Positions 1-5,757 of a DNA stretch of 5,783 nucleotides are shown here, one piece after another. The notes below the pieces were generated by a model. The model was not told the DNA's origin. It was given only the letters and a program-made list of their open reading frames with translations, and searched no databases. The position numbers and the translations under genes were made by a program. The DNA is from Deltaproteobacteria bacterium (lineage in GTDB: Bacteria > Desulfobacterota > Desulfobulbia > Desulfobulbales > BM004). Within the stretch, counting starts at the first letter, position 1. Each line of letters opens with the position of its first letter. The DNA lies in NCBI GenBank assembly GCA_019313095.1, contig JAFDBU010000189.1, forward strand, positions 1-5,783. Direction: 5' to 3'.

Positions 1-30
1 TTTAACAACCTAATAATATATGGACCCATT

Positions 31-158
31 CTGTGCCGCTGAGCATCGGAGCTGTTGTTGGCAAAAAGACGTTAAAACTGTCTGAGGCGAAGCCGAGTTT
101 TTTAACGTCCCAACAACAGCGAGAAGCGTAAGGTATCCGCCTCAGGCGGACGGCACAG
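31..158. repeat. Long nested inverted repeat (imperfect palindrome)
   Basis: The two halves pair in successive layers. CTGTGCCG (31-38) pairs with CGGCACAG (151-158). CTGAG (39-43) pairs with CTCAG (141-145). CGGA (47-50) pairs with TCCG (136-139). GCTGTTGTTGG (51-61) pairs perfectly with CCAACAACAGC (110-120), and ACGTTAAAA (69-77) pairs with TTTTAACGT (100-108). The centre carries a small GGC-GAA-GCC hairpin (about 86-94). It could fold as a long hairpin in RNA or extrude as a cruciform. The GAGGCGAAGCC core resembles dispersed intergenic repeats that I associate with Desulfobacterota genomes, but I cannot test copy number here. It could be a REP/MITE-like element. The pairing is seen directly; the element class is inference. 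Confidence 0.75.
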
Positions 159-167
159 CCGGGTGCC
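136..167. repeat. Two adjacent short GC-rich hairpins
   Basis: TCCGCC (136-141) and GGCGGA (145-150) form a perfect 6-bp stem with a TCA loop. GGCAC (152-156) and GTGCC (163-167) form a second 5-bp stem directly after it. Both use bases that can instead pair in the longer 31-158 palindrome, so the two folds exclude one another. A regulatory switch or simply repeat decay are both possible; nothing here shows a function. Confidence 0.55.
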
Positions 168-176
168 CTTTTCTTG

Positions 177-206
177 CTCCTTCTTTTGGGCAAGCAAAAG
201 AAGGAG
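177..206. repeat. Perfect 12-bp inverted repeat, 6-nt loop
   Basis: CTCCTTCTTTTG (177-188) is perfectly complementary to CAAAAGAAGGAG (195-206) around the loop GGCAAG. CTTGC (173-177) can alternatively pair with GCAAG (190-194) in the loop, giving a competing fold. The arrangement of GGTGCC, a T-rich stretch, TTTTGGGCAAGCAAAA and a purine-rich arm looks like a recurrent proteobacterial intergenic repeat. No clear T-run follows on either strand, so it is not a canonical intrinsic terminator, although it could stop transcription weakly. Confidence 0.7.
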
Positions 207-220
207 GTATCTTTAAATAG

Positions 221-232
221 AAAGGATCCTTT
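221..232. repeat. 12-bp perfect palindrome AAAGGATCCTTT
   Basis: AAAGGATCCTTT equals its own reverse complement and lies about 60 bp upstream of the DUF2721 gene start, in the position where an operator could sit. With only one copy and no recognisable promoter around it, chance is a real alternative. Otherwise I see nothing in 207-280 apart from an A+T-rich leader. Confidence 0.3.
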
Positions 233-292
233 TAAAACCAGCTGGCAACTACCCGGAACGATTTACCAATTAAAAACTTTAAGGCCAAACCC

Positions 293-700
293 ATGGAAAT
301 AACACTTACAACCCCGGCCCTGCTTTTCCCTGCTGTTTCACTCCTGCTCGTTGCTTATACCAACAGATTTTTAGCACTGGGTTCGCGTATCCGCAGCCTG
401 CACACTCAGTTTAAATCTACCCCGGATGATCTTCTGGAAGGCCAGATCATCATCCTGAGAAAACGCGTTGTTCTCATCAGGAATATGCAGTTCTTAGGGG
501 TAGGCAGTTTATTTTTATGTGTCCTGTGCATGTTTTTACTTTTTGGCGGCAAGCTTTTACTTGGAAAAATAATTTTTGGAACCAGCCTGGTTTTAATGCT
601 TGGCTCACTTGGCATATCACTTCAGGAAATTCTGATTTCCATGAAAGCCCTTAACCTTGAATTAGGCGACATGGAAAAAGAAGACCGGCACATTACTTGA
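293..700 (+). CDS. DUF2721-family small membrane protein
   Basis: This 135-residue protein is very hydrophobic, with three likely membrane segments at about residues 7-28, 66-85 and 88-110. A basic, amphipathic stretch lies between the first two (about 31-64, with several Arg/Lys such as RIRSL and LRKRVVLIRN). The N-terminal TPALLFPAVSLLLVAYTNRF and the C-terminal SLQEILISMKALNLEL pattern fit my memory of DUF2721, a widespread bacterial inner-membrane family of unknown function, and the length is typical. The ATG at 293 has a weak ribosome site (TAAGG, 280-284) 8 nt upstream. The gene precedes the hydrogenase cluster on the same strand but is separated from it by 132 bp of A+T-rich DNA, so I infer that it is transcribed independently. 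No function in hydrogen metabolism is suggested. The family call is fairly sure; the role is unknown. Confidence 0.8.
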   Translation: MEITLTTPALLFPAVSLLLVAYTNRFLALGSRIRSLHTQFKSTPDDLLEGQIIILRKRVVLIRNMQFLGVGSLFLCVLCMFLLFGGKLLLGKIIFGTSLVLMLGSLGISLQEILISMKALNLELGDMEKEDRHIT

Positions 701-761
701 GCAATAATATTCTCACAACTTCTCTCCTCTACCCATGCCGCTTACAAAAAAATTGTGTGCA

Positions 762-790
762 TATAAGTTCTATGGTACATATCTTATAGT
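762..790 (+). promoter_or_regulatory. Candidate promoter/operator region of the hydrogenase cluster
   Basis: The 701-832 gap is A+T-rich. TATAGT (785-790) is a 5-of-6 match to a -10 box, but no good -35 box is correctly spaced from it. An inverted repeat, TATAAG (762-767) and CTTATA (783-788), is separated by 15 bp and could bind a dimeric regulator. A TGGTAC-N5-TTAT string (773-787) superficially resembles a sigma-54 site but lacks the required -12 GC. The location suits the cluster promoter; the exact elements are weakly supported. Confidence 0.25.
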
Positions 791-820
791 TATATTTATT
801 ACTTTTTCCCTTTCAACCAT

Positions 821-826
821 GGAGGG
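821..826 (+). promoter_or_regulatory. Strong ribosome binding site (GGAGGG) of the small-subunit gene
   Basis: GGAGGG at 821-826, with its GGAGG core ending 7 nt before the ATG at 833, is a near-ideal Shine-Dalgarno sequence. It decides the start codon: the protein then begins MHNLLWLQ, matching the short N-terminus of cytoplasmic group 2 hydrogenase small subunits without a Tat signal. Confidence 0.8.
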
Positions 827-832
827 CTTCAC

Positions 833-1798
833 ATGCATAATCTGTTATGGCTGCAGGGAGCTAGCTGTGGTGGTGATACCATCTCCTTCCTCAATTCCGA
901 GCAACCCTCTGCACTTTCATCATTTGAAGTATTAAACATCAAAGTACTCTGGCATCCATTTTTAAGCCGTGAACAGGGTGATGATGTCGTGAGGATATTT
1001 GAAGATATTCTCTCTGGCAGAACAAAACTTGATCTCCTCATTCTCGAAGGCGCCGTTCCCAATGGCCCTGACAATACGGGCAAATTTTTCATGTTCCATG
1101 GCCGGCCTTTCCGTGAGTGGCTTGCGGACTTCTGTAAACAGGCGGAAATGGTCATTGCAGTGGGCACTTGTGCGGCTTTTGGCGGTGTAGTGACAGGCCA
1201 TGAAAATATCAATGAAATGAGTGGACTGCAGTTTCTCCATAATCAGAAGGGTGGATTGCTCGGGCCGGATTTTGTTTCAAAAAACGGGTTGCCTGTTGTC
1301 AATGTTCCCGGCTGTCCCTCGCACCCGGACTGGATTGTTGAGACCATTACAGCAGACCTGAAAGGCTGGCTGCATATGGAAGACCTAGATGATTTTCATA
1401 GACCGAAGGTGTTTTTCAGCAAACTTGCCCATCATGGCTGCCCCAGAAACGAATATTATGAATTTAAGGCCTCAGCTGTTCGATACTCACAACAGGGTTG
1501 CCTCTTTGAGTTTCTCGGCTGTAAAGGCACCCTGTGCGAATCAGACTGCAACGAACGACTCTGGCTCGGTCGGACAGGAAGCTGCACCAGAGGCGGTTTT
1601 CCATGTATTGCTTGCACCTCGCCACTTTTTCCGGACAAGCAGCGTCCGTATTTCAACACCAGAAAAATCGGCGACGTCCCGGTGACTCTGCCTCTTGATG
1701 TACCTAAGGCCTGGTTTGTCGGCATATCAGGCATGTCAAAGCTTGCCTGCCCGGAAAGGCTGAAAAAAAACGCGGTCTCGTTTAAATGGATCACCTGA
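833..1798 (+). CDS. hupU: [NiFe] hydrogenase small subunit, H2-sensor (HupU/HoxB) type
   Basis: This 321-residue iron-sulfur subunit would carry electrons from the NiFe site of its partner, encoded just downstream. There is no twin-arginine signal, so the complex should be cytoplasmic. Visible cluster ligands are: proximal C12, C113 (GTCAAFGG) and C161 (PGCPSHPDW), with D15 in place of the usual Cys (SCGGDTIS); distal H200, C203, C223 and C230; medial C239, C258 and C261. C235 and C251 are extra cysteines. E72 of the conserved LEGAV segment is present. The second half (HHGCxRNEYYEFKAS, GSCTRGG, PKAWFV) resembles remembered Ralstonia HoxB, while the N-terminus also resembles cyanobacterial HupS. 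It ends soon after the common core and lacks the long HoxB C-terminal tail. The subunit assignment is firm; sensor rather than uptake role is inferred from the partner subunit and the kinase. The symbol is by similarity (hoxB is equivalent). Confidence 0.93.
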   Translation: MHNLLWLQGASCGGDTISFLNSEQPSALSSFEVLNIKVLWHPFLSREQGDDVVRIFEDILSGRTKLDLLILEGAVPNGPDNTGKFFMFHGRPFREWLADFCKQAEMVIAVGTCAAFGGVVTGHENINEMSGLQFLHNQKGGLLGPDFVSKNGLPVVNVPGCPSHPDWIVETITADLKGWLHMEDLDDFHRPKVFFSKLAHHGCPRNEYYEFKASAVRYSQQGCLFEFLGCKGTLCESDCNERLWLGRTGSCTRGGFPCIACTSPLFPDKQRPYFNTRKIGDVPVTLPLDVPKAWFVGISGMSKLACPERLKKNAVSFKWIT

Positions 1799-1870
1799 TT
1801 CCGGTATTAACCAGTAACCATCAGAAGGAATGTGGAGGCAGCACTGTTTCAAGTTTAGGCAACAACCCGT

Positions 1871-1876
1871 GGAGAG
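1871..1876 (+). promoter_or_regulatory. Ribosome binding site of the large-subunit gene
   Basis: GGAGAG at 1871-1876 lies just before the ATG at 1880, with its GGAG core 5 nt away. An in-frame TAG at 1856-1858 means no start further upstream is possible beyond a few codons, so the start is well fixed. The 81-nt space from the small-subunit stop contains no other gene that I can support. Confidence 0.65.
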
Positions 1877-1879
1877 CAA

Positions 1880-3331
1880 ATGGCCACCCTGATTGCAATT
1901 GACCCCTTTAACAGAATTGAAGGGGACCTGAGAATTGAAATTGAAGTTGATGATAATGCGGTGACTTCTGCAAAAAGTTCGGGCATCATGTTTCGCGGCT
2001 TCGAACGGATAATGCCAGGCAGATCACCCATGGACGCCCTGGTAATAACACCCCGTATCTGTGGAATCTGCAGCGGCTCCCACGGGGTGGCCGCTTCCAA
2101 AGCTCTGGCCCAGGCTCAATCTGCAGAAATGCCTGAAAATGCCTATTACATGAAAAATTTGATTTTGGGCATTGAGATCGTTATGAGCCATCTGAGTCAT
2201 TTTTATCTCCTCTTTGCCCCTGATCTTACCGGCTTGCGCTACAAGAACCTAAGTGTCTATGAAACGGTGAACCAGCGCTTTACTGCCATGAAAGGCTCTT
2301 CAGTTGTCATGGCCTTGAATGCCCGACAAAGCGCTCTTGAAATCATGGGGTTAGTTGGCGGCAAATGGCCCAACAGCCTGGCGATACATCCCACCGGCAC
2401 CACCTCAACAATGAATCTCAGCACTTTGACCAGAACCATTGGCATTCTGCGGGAATTCCAGGATTTTTTGGAAAAAAGATTCCTTGGCTGCCCCTTAAAT
2501 GAATGGCTGGATATTGACAGCCTTGACAAACTCTTAAGATGGCAGGAAAAAGGCGTTCATAATGACAGCGACGTTGTCCTTTTCCTGAAAATGTGCCTTG
2601 GGGCGGGCTTTGACAGGATCGGCAAAGGGCCTGAACGGTATATGAGTTACGGTGCCTACGATCTGCCGGATGGATCAACCTGGCTGCCGGCAGGCTTTTT
2701 TGAAAGCAGGCTGCATCCCATGGATCAGGCACTCATCAAAGAGCATATCGGCTCATCTTTTTTCAGAGACGCAGTTGAAGCACGGCATCCCCTTGATGGT
2801 GTGACAGCCCCGCTGGCAGAAAAAAGCGGCGCCTACAGCTGGGCCAAGGCACCCCGCTATGATGGCAGGACCGTCGAGGTCGGGCCCCTGGCCAGGATGA
2901 TCATTGCTGATGAGCCCCTGTTGACAGACATGATGCAACAGATGGGTTCCTCGGTCATGACACGCATGTTTGCCAGGCTGCGTGAAATGTGCAGACTCAC
3001 AAAGGAGATGTCAGCTTGGCTCGAAAAAATAAATCCTGCCGAGCCTTTTTACGCAAGCCCTTCCAGCAGATTTTCGGCAACCGGTATCGGTTTGACTGAA
3101 GCGGCACGCGGCAGCCTGGGGCACTGGATGAAAATTTCCTCCAACCTGATTGTGAACTATCAGGTTGTTACGCCATCAGCGTGGAATATGTCTCCAAGAG
3201 ATGAAAGCGGTCAGCCTGGACCGGTTGAGCAGGCCCTTACAGGTGTTCACGTGGCCGACCCCAATGATCCTGTTGAGGTAAACCACATTATCCGCTCTTT
3301 TGATCCCTGCATGTCCTGCACGGTCCATTAA
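1880..3331 (+). CDS. hupV: [NiFe] hydrogenase large subunit, H2-sensor (HupV/HoxC) type, without C-terminal extension
   Basis: This 483-residue subunit should hold the NiFe(CN)2CO centre. Metal ligands are C61 and C64 in the L1 motif (RICGICSGSH, with H68) and C477 and C480 in the L2 motif (DPCMSCTVH). The gate glutamate is E14 (NRIEGDL). Other family blocks are GGKWPN (160-165), APRYDG (324-329), EVGPLAR (333-339), TEAARGSLGHW (406-416) and SAWNMSPRD (433-441). The protein ends at H483, the last residue of L2. Conventional hydrogenases continue beyond it with a peptide removed by a HupD/HyaD-type protease, whereas H2-sensing HoxC/HupV proteins do not. Length, the EAARGSLGHW block and the CTVH end all match HoxC as I remember it. 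Outer-shell residues S103 and A409, and gas-channel positions I63 and L111, depart from standard enzymes. The gene lies between its small subunit and a kinase. Maturation would need Hyp proteins encoded elsewhere. Confidence 0.93.
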   Translation: MATLIAIDPFNRIEGDLRIEIEVDDNAVTSAKSSGIMFRGFERIMPGRSPMDALVITPRICGICSGSHGVAASKALAQAQSAEMPENAYYMKNLILGIEIVMSHLSHFYLLFAPDLTGLRYKNLSVYETVNQRFTAMKGSSVVMALNARQSALEIMGLVGGKWPNSLAIHPTGTTSTMNLSTLTRTIGILREFQDFLEKRFLGCPLNEWLDIDSLDKLLRWQEKGVHNDSDVVLFLKMCLGAGFDRIGKGPERYMSYGAYDLPDGSTWLPAGFFESRLHPMDQALIKEHIGSSFFRDAVEARHPLDGVTAPLAEKSGAYSWAKAPRYDGRTVEVGPLARMIIADEPLLTDMMQQMGSSVMTRMFARLREMCRLTKEMSAWLEKINPAEPFYASPSSRFSATGIGLTEAARGSLGHWMKISSNLIVNYQVVTPSAWNMSPRDESGQPGPVEQALTGVHVADPNDPVEVNHIIRSFDPCMSCTVH

Positions 3332-3360
3332 CTATAATTCCCCGTATCTGCTGCAGCACA

Positions 3361-5712
3361 ATGGTTATTTCACAAACTTTTTTCGATTTATTCGGTGCAG
3401 GCTACAGAGAACCGGTTGTCATACTTTCCCGCGATCTCAAAATCATTGGCGCCAACGAAACCTTTCTTAAGGAAAACAACTTCAATCTGCAGGAAATTGA
3501 AGGTAAAATATGCCACGAAATTCTCAAGTCCTGCATGAACTTCTGCAAAGAACAGACCGATGAATGTCCGGTCTATGAAGCCCTGTCAACCCAAAAACCG
3601 GTTAGCGTCACCCAGCAGGATGTCATGGTGGATAATATACCGCACCACTATAAAATAGATATTTATCCTGTTCTGGGCAACGATAAGGATGACACCTATT
3701 TTCTGCATATAGCACGGGATATAACCAGCCGTATCGAAGAAGAACGGCTGAAAGATAACATGTGGATGGAAATATTAAGCCGCATGGAGAGTCTTTATGC
3801 AGCCATGGTGGCCGGTAATGAGAATATAGAACACATCAGGGGAGAAATTGACCAGCTCACTGAAATAGGCCCCCTTGCCGTGGTCGGCTGGAATCCCAAA
3901 GGGAAGATAATCAGATGGAATACCAATGCCGAAATCATTTTCGGTCGGCCTGCTGCTGAAGTAATGGGAAAACCTTTTATTGACTTTTTTGCCAGCGGCA
4001 AATCCCAAGAAAAATTTTCAGAGATTATGCAGCTAATCCAGATGGGGCAGACAGAAGTATATTCGCTGGCGGAGAACAGGACTGCTTCAGGTCATATTAT
4101 CACCTGTGAGTGGTACCATAATGCTTATGAATTTGATGACGCCGGAGAGATTTCAGTCTGTCTGTCACTGGGGCAGGATGTTACAGAGCGTTTAACAAGG
4201 GAAAGGGAAGTCCAAAAACTGCAAACCCAGCTTGAGGCAATTCTAAATGCCACCGGAGATGCCATTGTCGGTATGAATAACCTCAGACGTATAACACTTT
4301 GGAATCCTGCAGCGGAGAAACTTTTTGGCTGGCTGACCAGGGAAGTTCAGGGGCGGGAGATCGAAATGCTTCTGCCTGCTGATCTGCGCGATAGCCATGA
4401 AGAGAAATTTCTTAAATTCATTGCGGGGCAGGACCGGAAAAAGGGCAAAAAAATTACATTTGAAACCCTGGCTCTGAGGCGGGACGGTATCACCATTCCG
4501 GTTGAAATCACGCTGTCATCGGCACTTATCGGGGACAAGCTCAGCAGCTTTGCAGTATTCCATGAAATCAGTGAAAGAAAACATGTAGAAAAAATTCTTG
4601 TACAGTCTGAAAAAATGCGTTCCTTGGGAGAGATGGCAAGCGGTGTTGCCCATGACTTCAACAACAGCCTGACAACAATTCTTGGCAATATTAAGCTGCT
4701 CAAAGAAACGGTCAGCGATCATGAAATTATTGAAAAACTTGAAGCTATAGACATGGCAGCCCGACAGGGAGCTGCAACGATTACCGGCCTGCAGCGATTC
4801 GGCCATACTTCTGAAGACGAACAGAAGCAGCTTGAACTGCTCGACATCAAACCTCTCATAGAAGAGATCAGGAATCTGACCCGGTTCCGCTGGAAAGACC
4901 TGCCCCAGAAGGATGGTTTCACCATAGATTTCACCACAGAAATTGAAGATGCACCTGCTCTGCATATTAATGGTTCCGGCTTTAAGGAGATGCTGACCAA
5001 TCTTATTTTCAACGCTGTTGATGCTATGCCCCAGGGCGGCCATATTCATATCAGCGTCACACAAAGGGAAGATACGGTTGTCCTGGCAGTCCAGGATAAT
5101 GGAGTAGGACTCTCAAAAGAGGAGGCCGCCCATATTTTTGATCCCTATTTCACCACCAAGGGCCGTGGGCATGCCGGTCTCGGCTTAAGCATTGTCAGGC
5201 GTTTTGTTGAGCATCATGGCGGGTCTGTCAAGGTTGAGAGCATCAAGGGTGCCGGTTCCACTTTCAAAGTTGAATTTCCCCTACTCACTACTACGGGACC
5301 GGAGAAACTGACGGGTACAGAAAAAATCCCGGAGCCTGTCAAGCTCCAGATACTGATCATCGATGATGAACCCCTGGTCCGGAATCTTCTCCGGCAGGTC
5401 CTGGAAAACAGGGGGCATACTGTTTCGGAAGCCGGCAACGGCCAGGAAGGAATCCGCTGCTTCAGGGAAAACAATTTTGATCTTGTCATCACCGATCACG
5501 GTATGCCGGTCATGAATGGCCTGGATACCGCCTTCCGCATCAAAAAACAAAAACCTCTCACACCCGTCCTGCTCATCACCGGCTGGCAAACTGATACTGA
5601 TACTGCTTTTCAGAAGCCAAGCGCTATAGATGAGTTTATCACCAAACCTTTTGACCTGGAAAAACTTATTAAGCTTGTTGAAGATTACGGGCGTAAAGTA
5701 AAAAAAACATAA
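3361..5712 (+). CDS. Cytoplasmic PAS-PAS-PAS hybrid histidine kinase with C-terminal receiver
   Basis: This 783-residue soluble sensor kinase has no membrane segment or signal peptide. In order: PAS1 (about 10-125) with a cysteine cluster C51, C58, C62, C69; a helical linker (about 122-168); PAS2 (about 170-278); PAS3 (about 288-405); an HisKA domain with phospho-acceptor H431 (GVAHDFNN); an HATPase domain with N-box N551 (NLIFNAVDAM), G1 DNGVG (579-583), F-box FDPYF (593-597) and G2 GHAGLGLS (603-610); a linker; and a receiver (about 662-778) with acidic pair D668/D669, phospho-acceptor D712, T740 and K762. All catalytic residues are present. It follows the hydrogenase stop by 29 nt, so it is probably co-transcribed and is the likely partner, like HupT/HoxJ, which however lack a receiver. 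The ATG has no evident Shine-Dalgarno, but the next Met (59) would cut into PAS1. The output target is not in the window. Confidence 0.92.
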   Translation: MVISQTFFDLFGAGYREPVVILSRDLKIIGANETFLKENNFNLQEIEGKICHEILKSCMNFCKEQTDECPVYEALSTQKPVSVTQQDVMVDNIPHHYKIDIYPVLGNDKDDTYFLHIARDITSRIEEERLKDNMWMEILSRMESLYAAMVAGNENIEHIRGEIDQLTEIGPLAVVGWNPKGKIIRWNTNAEIIFGRPAAEVMGKPFIDFFASGKSQEKFSEIMQLIQMGQTEVYSLAENRTASGHIITCEWYHNAYEFDDAGEISVCLSLGQDVTERLTREREVQKLQTQLEAILNATGDAIVGMNNLRRITLWNPAAEKLFGWLTREVQGREIEMLLPADLRDSHEEKFLKFIAGQDRKKGKKITFETLALRRDGITIPVEITLSSALIGDKLSSFAVFHEISERKHVEKILVQSEKMRSLGEMASGVAHDFNNSLTTILGNIKLLKETVSDHEIIEKLEAIDMAARQGAATITGLQRFGHTSEDEQKQLELLDIKPLIEEIRNLTRFRWKDLPQKDGFTIDFTTEIEDAPALHINGSGFKEMLTNLIFNAVDAMPQGGHIHISVTQREDTVVLAVQDNGVGLSKEEAAHIFDPYFTTKGRGHAGLGLSIVRRFVEHHGGSVKVESIKGAGSTFKVEFPLLTTTGPEKLTGTEKIPEPVKLQILIIDDEPLVRNLLRQVLENRGHTVSEAGNGQEGIRCFRENNFDLVITDHGMPVMNGLDTAFRIKKQKPLTPVLLITGWQTDTDTAFQKPSAIDEFITKPFDLEKLIKLVEDYGRKVKKT

Positions 5713-5727
5713 CTTCAATGACAACCC

Positions 5728-5757
5728 CGTTTTCCTGAATAAAACGCTTTTCTTTCT
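5728..5757 (+). terminator. Weak hairpin with T-rich tail after the kinase gene
   Basis: CGTTTT (5728-5733) and AAAACG (5741-5746) form a perfect 6-bp stem with a 7-nt loop, followed by a pyrimidine-rich stretch CTTTTCTTTCT (5747-5757). The stem is A+T-rich and short, so this is only a tentative terminator. It lies 15 nt after the kinase stop, where an operon end would be expected. Confidence 0.3.

Noticed and set aside
2..193. Minus-strand 63-codon reading frame with a basic, arginine-rich product
   Set aside because: It lies almost wholly inside the inverted-repeat cluster and its translation looks like the spurious short proteins commonly annotated over such repeats. No ribosome site or domain supports it.
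1..292. CRISPR array or tRNA-like structure in the repeat region
   Set aside because: The repeats are inverted and unequal, with no regularly spaced direct repeats, and no cloverleaf with a CCA end or T-loop could be drawn.
773..787. Sigma-54 promoter-like TGGTAC-N5-TTAT
   Set aside because: The essential GC of the -12 element is absent (TTAT instead of TTGC), so it is not a credible sigma-54 site.
735..935. Plus-strand 66-codon frame starting in the intergenic gap
   Set aside because: It overlaps the well-supported small-subunit gene by about 100 bp in another frame, has no ribosome site and shows no recognisable domain.
829..1212. Minus-strand 127-codon frame over the small-subunit gene
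   Set aside because: It is a shadow on the opposite strand of a gene whose metal-binding motifs are conserved; its product is low-complexity and unrecognisable.
1830..1892. Possible 20-codon leader peptide between the hydrogenase subunits
   Set aside because: The ATG at 1830 directly abuts its AAGGA-like sequence, which is too close for initiation, and the peptide has no features. It overlaps the large-subunit start by chance.
4516..5064. Minus-strand 182-codon frame inside the kinase gene
   Set aside because: Although long, it is antisense to the intact HisKA/HATPase coding region, which has every expected motif. The antisense product shows no family features that I recognise.
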